A stretch of 5,330 nt of DNA from Solirubrobacteraceae bacterium. GTDB lineage: Bacteria > Actinomycetota > Thermoleophilia > Solirubrobacterales > Solirubrobacteraceae. The notes below the pieces were generated by a model. The model made no database searches and was not told the DNA's origin. It saw nothing but the letters and a program-made list of their open reading frames with translations. The stretch covers positions 1-5,330 of the forward strand of contig JASHYF010000289.1 in the NCBI GenBank assembly GCA_030043235.1, read 5' to 3'. This document shows positions 5,284 to 5,330 of the stretch, one piece after another. Within the stretch, counting starts at the first letter, position 1, and each line of letters begins with the position of its first letter. A program made the position numbers and the translations under genes.

Positions 5284-5330
5284 CCGCGTGCCGCGGGCGG
5301 CCTGACCGCGTGCCGCGGGCGGCCTGACCG
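5270..5330. repeat. 22-bp tandem repeat, about 2.8 copies, running off the window
   Basis: Identical units lie at 5270-5291 and 5292-5313, and 17 bases of a third at 5314-5330. The first unit covers the last codons and the TGA (5281-5283) of the small zinc-protein gene. The period is not a multiple of three. The window ends inside the array, so its true length is unknown. It may be real or an assembly-end artefact. Confidence 0.9.

Overview
The window is very GC-rich and densely packed. Its coding style is GC-ending codons and proteins rich in Ala, Arg, Gly and Glu. The order hom-thrC-thrB and the protein character suggest a high-GC actinobacterium, perhaps of the Thermoleophilia/Solirubrobacterales type. 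That placement is inference from gene content, not from a marker gene.

The left part (1-3309, plus strand) is the threonine branch of the aspartate pathway as one operon. It holds homoserine dehydrogenase with a C-terminal ACT domain (5' end outside the window), threonine synthase and homoserine kinase. Together they take aspartate semialdehyde to homoserine, to O-phosphohomoserine, to threonine. The junctions are tight. A 15-codon reading frame with its own Shine-Dalgarno bridges hom and thrC by an ATGA overlap at each end, and thrC and thrB overlap by GTGA.

The middle part (3291-4751, minus strand) holds two co-directional genes. First in transcription order is a protein with an N-terminal four-cysteine zinc ribbon and a C-terminal FHA (phosphothreonine-binding) domain. 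A ParA/Soj-type ATPase without a visible ParB follows. The ATPase gene ends 19 bp inside the 3' end of thrB, so the two units converge and overlap.

The right part (4752-5330) holds an AT-rich divergent promoter region with inverted repeats on both sides. After it comes a small plus-strand gene for an unrecognised protein with a CxxC...CxxC zinc-binding pattern. Its last codons and stop lie in a perfect 22-bp tandem repeat that runs off the window. The left edge also carries a perfect tandem repeat (18 bp, in frame), so both ends look like places where an assembly would break.

No RNA genes, mobile elements or CRISPR arrays were seen. The threonine operon is ordinary. The least explained parts are the zinc-ribbon/FHA plus ParA pair, the small zinc protein and the minicistron between hom and thrC.
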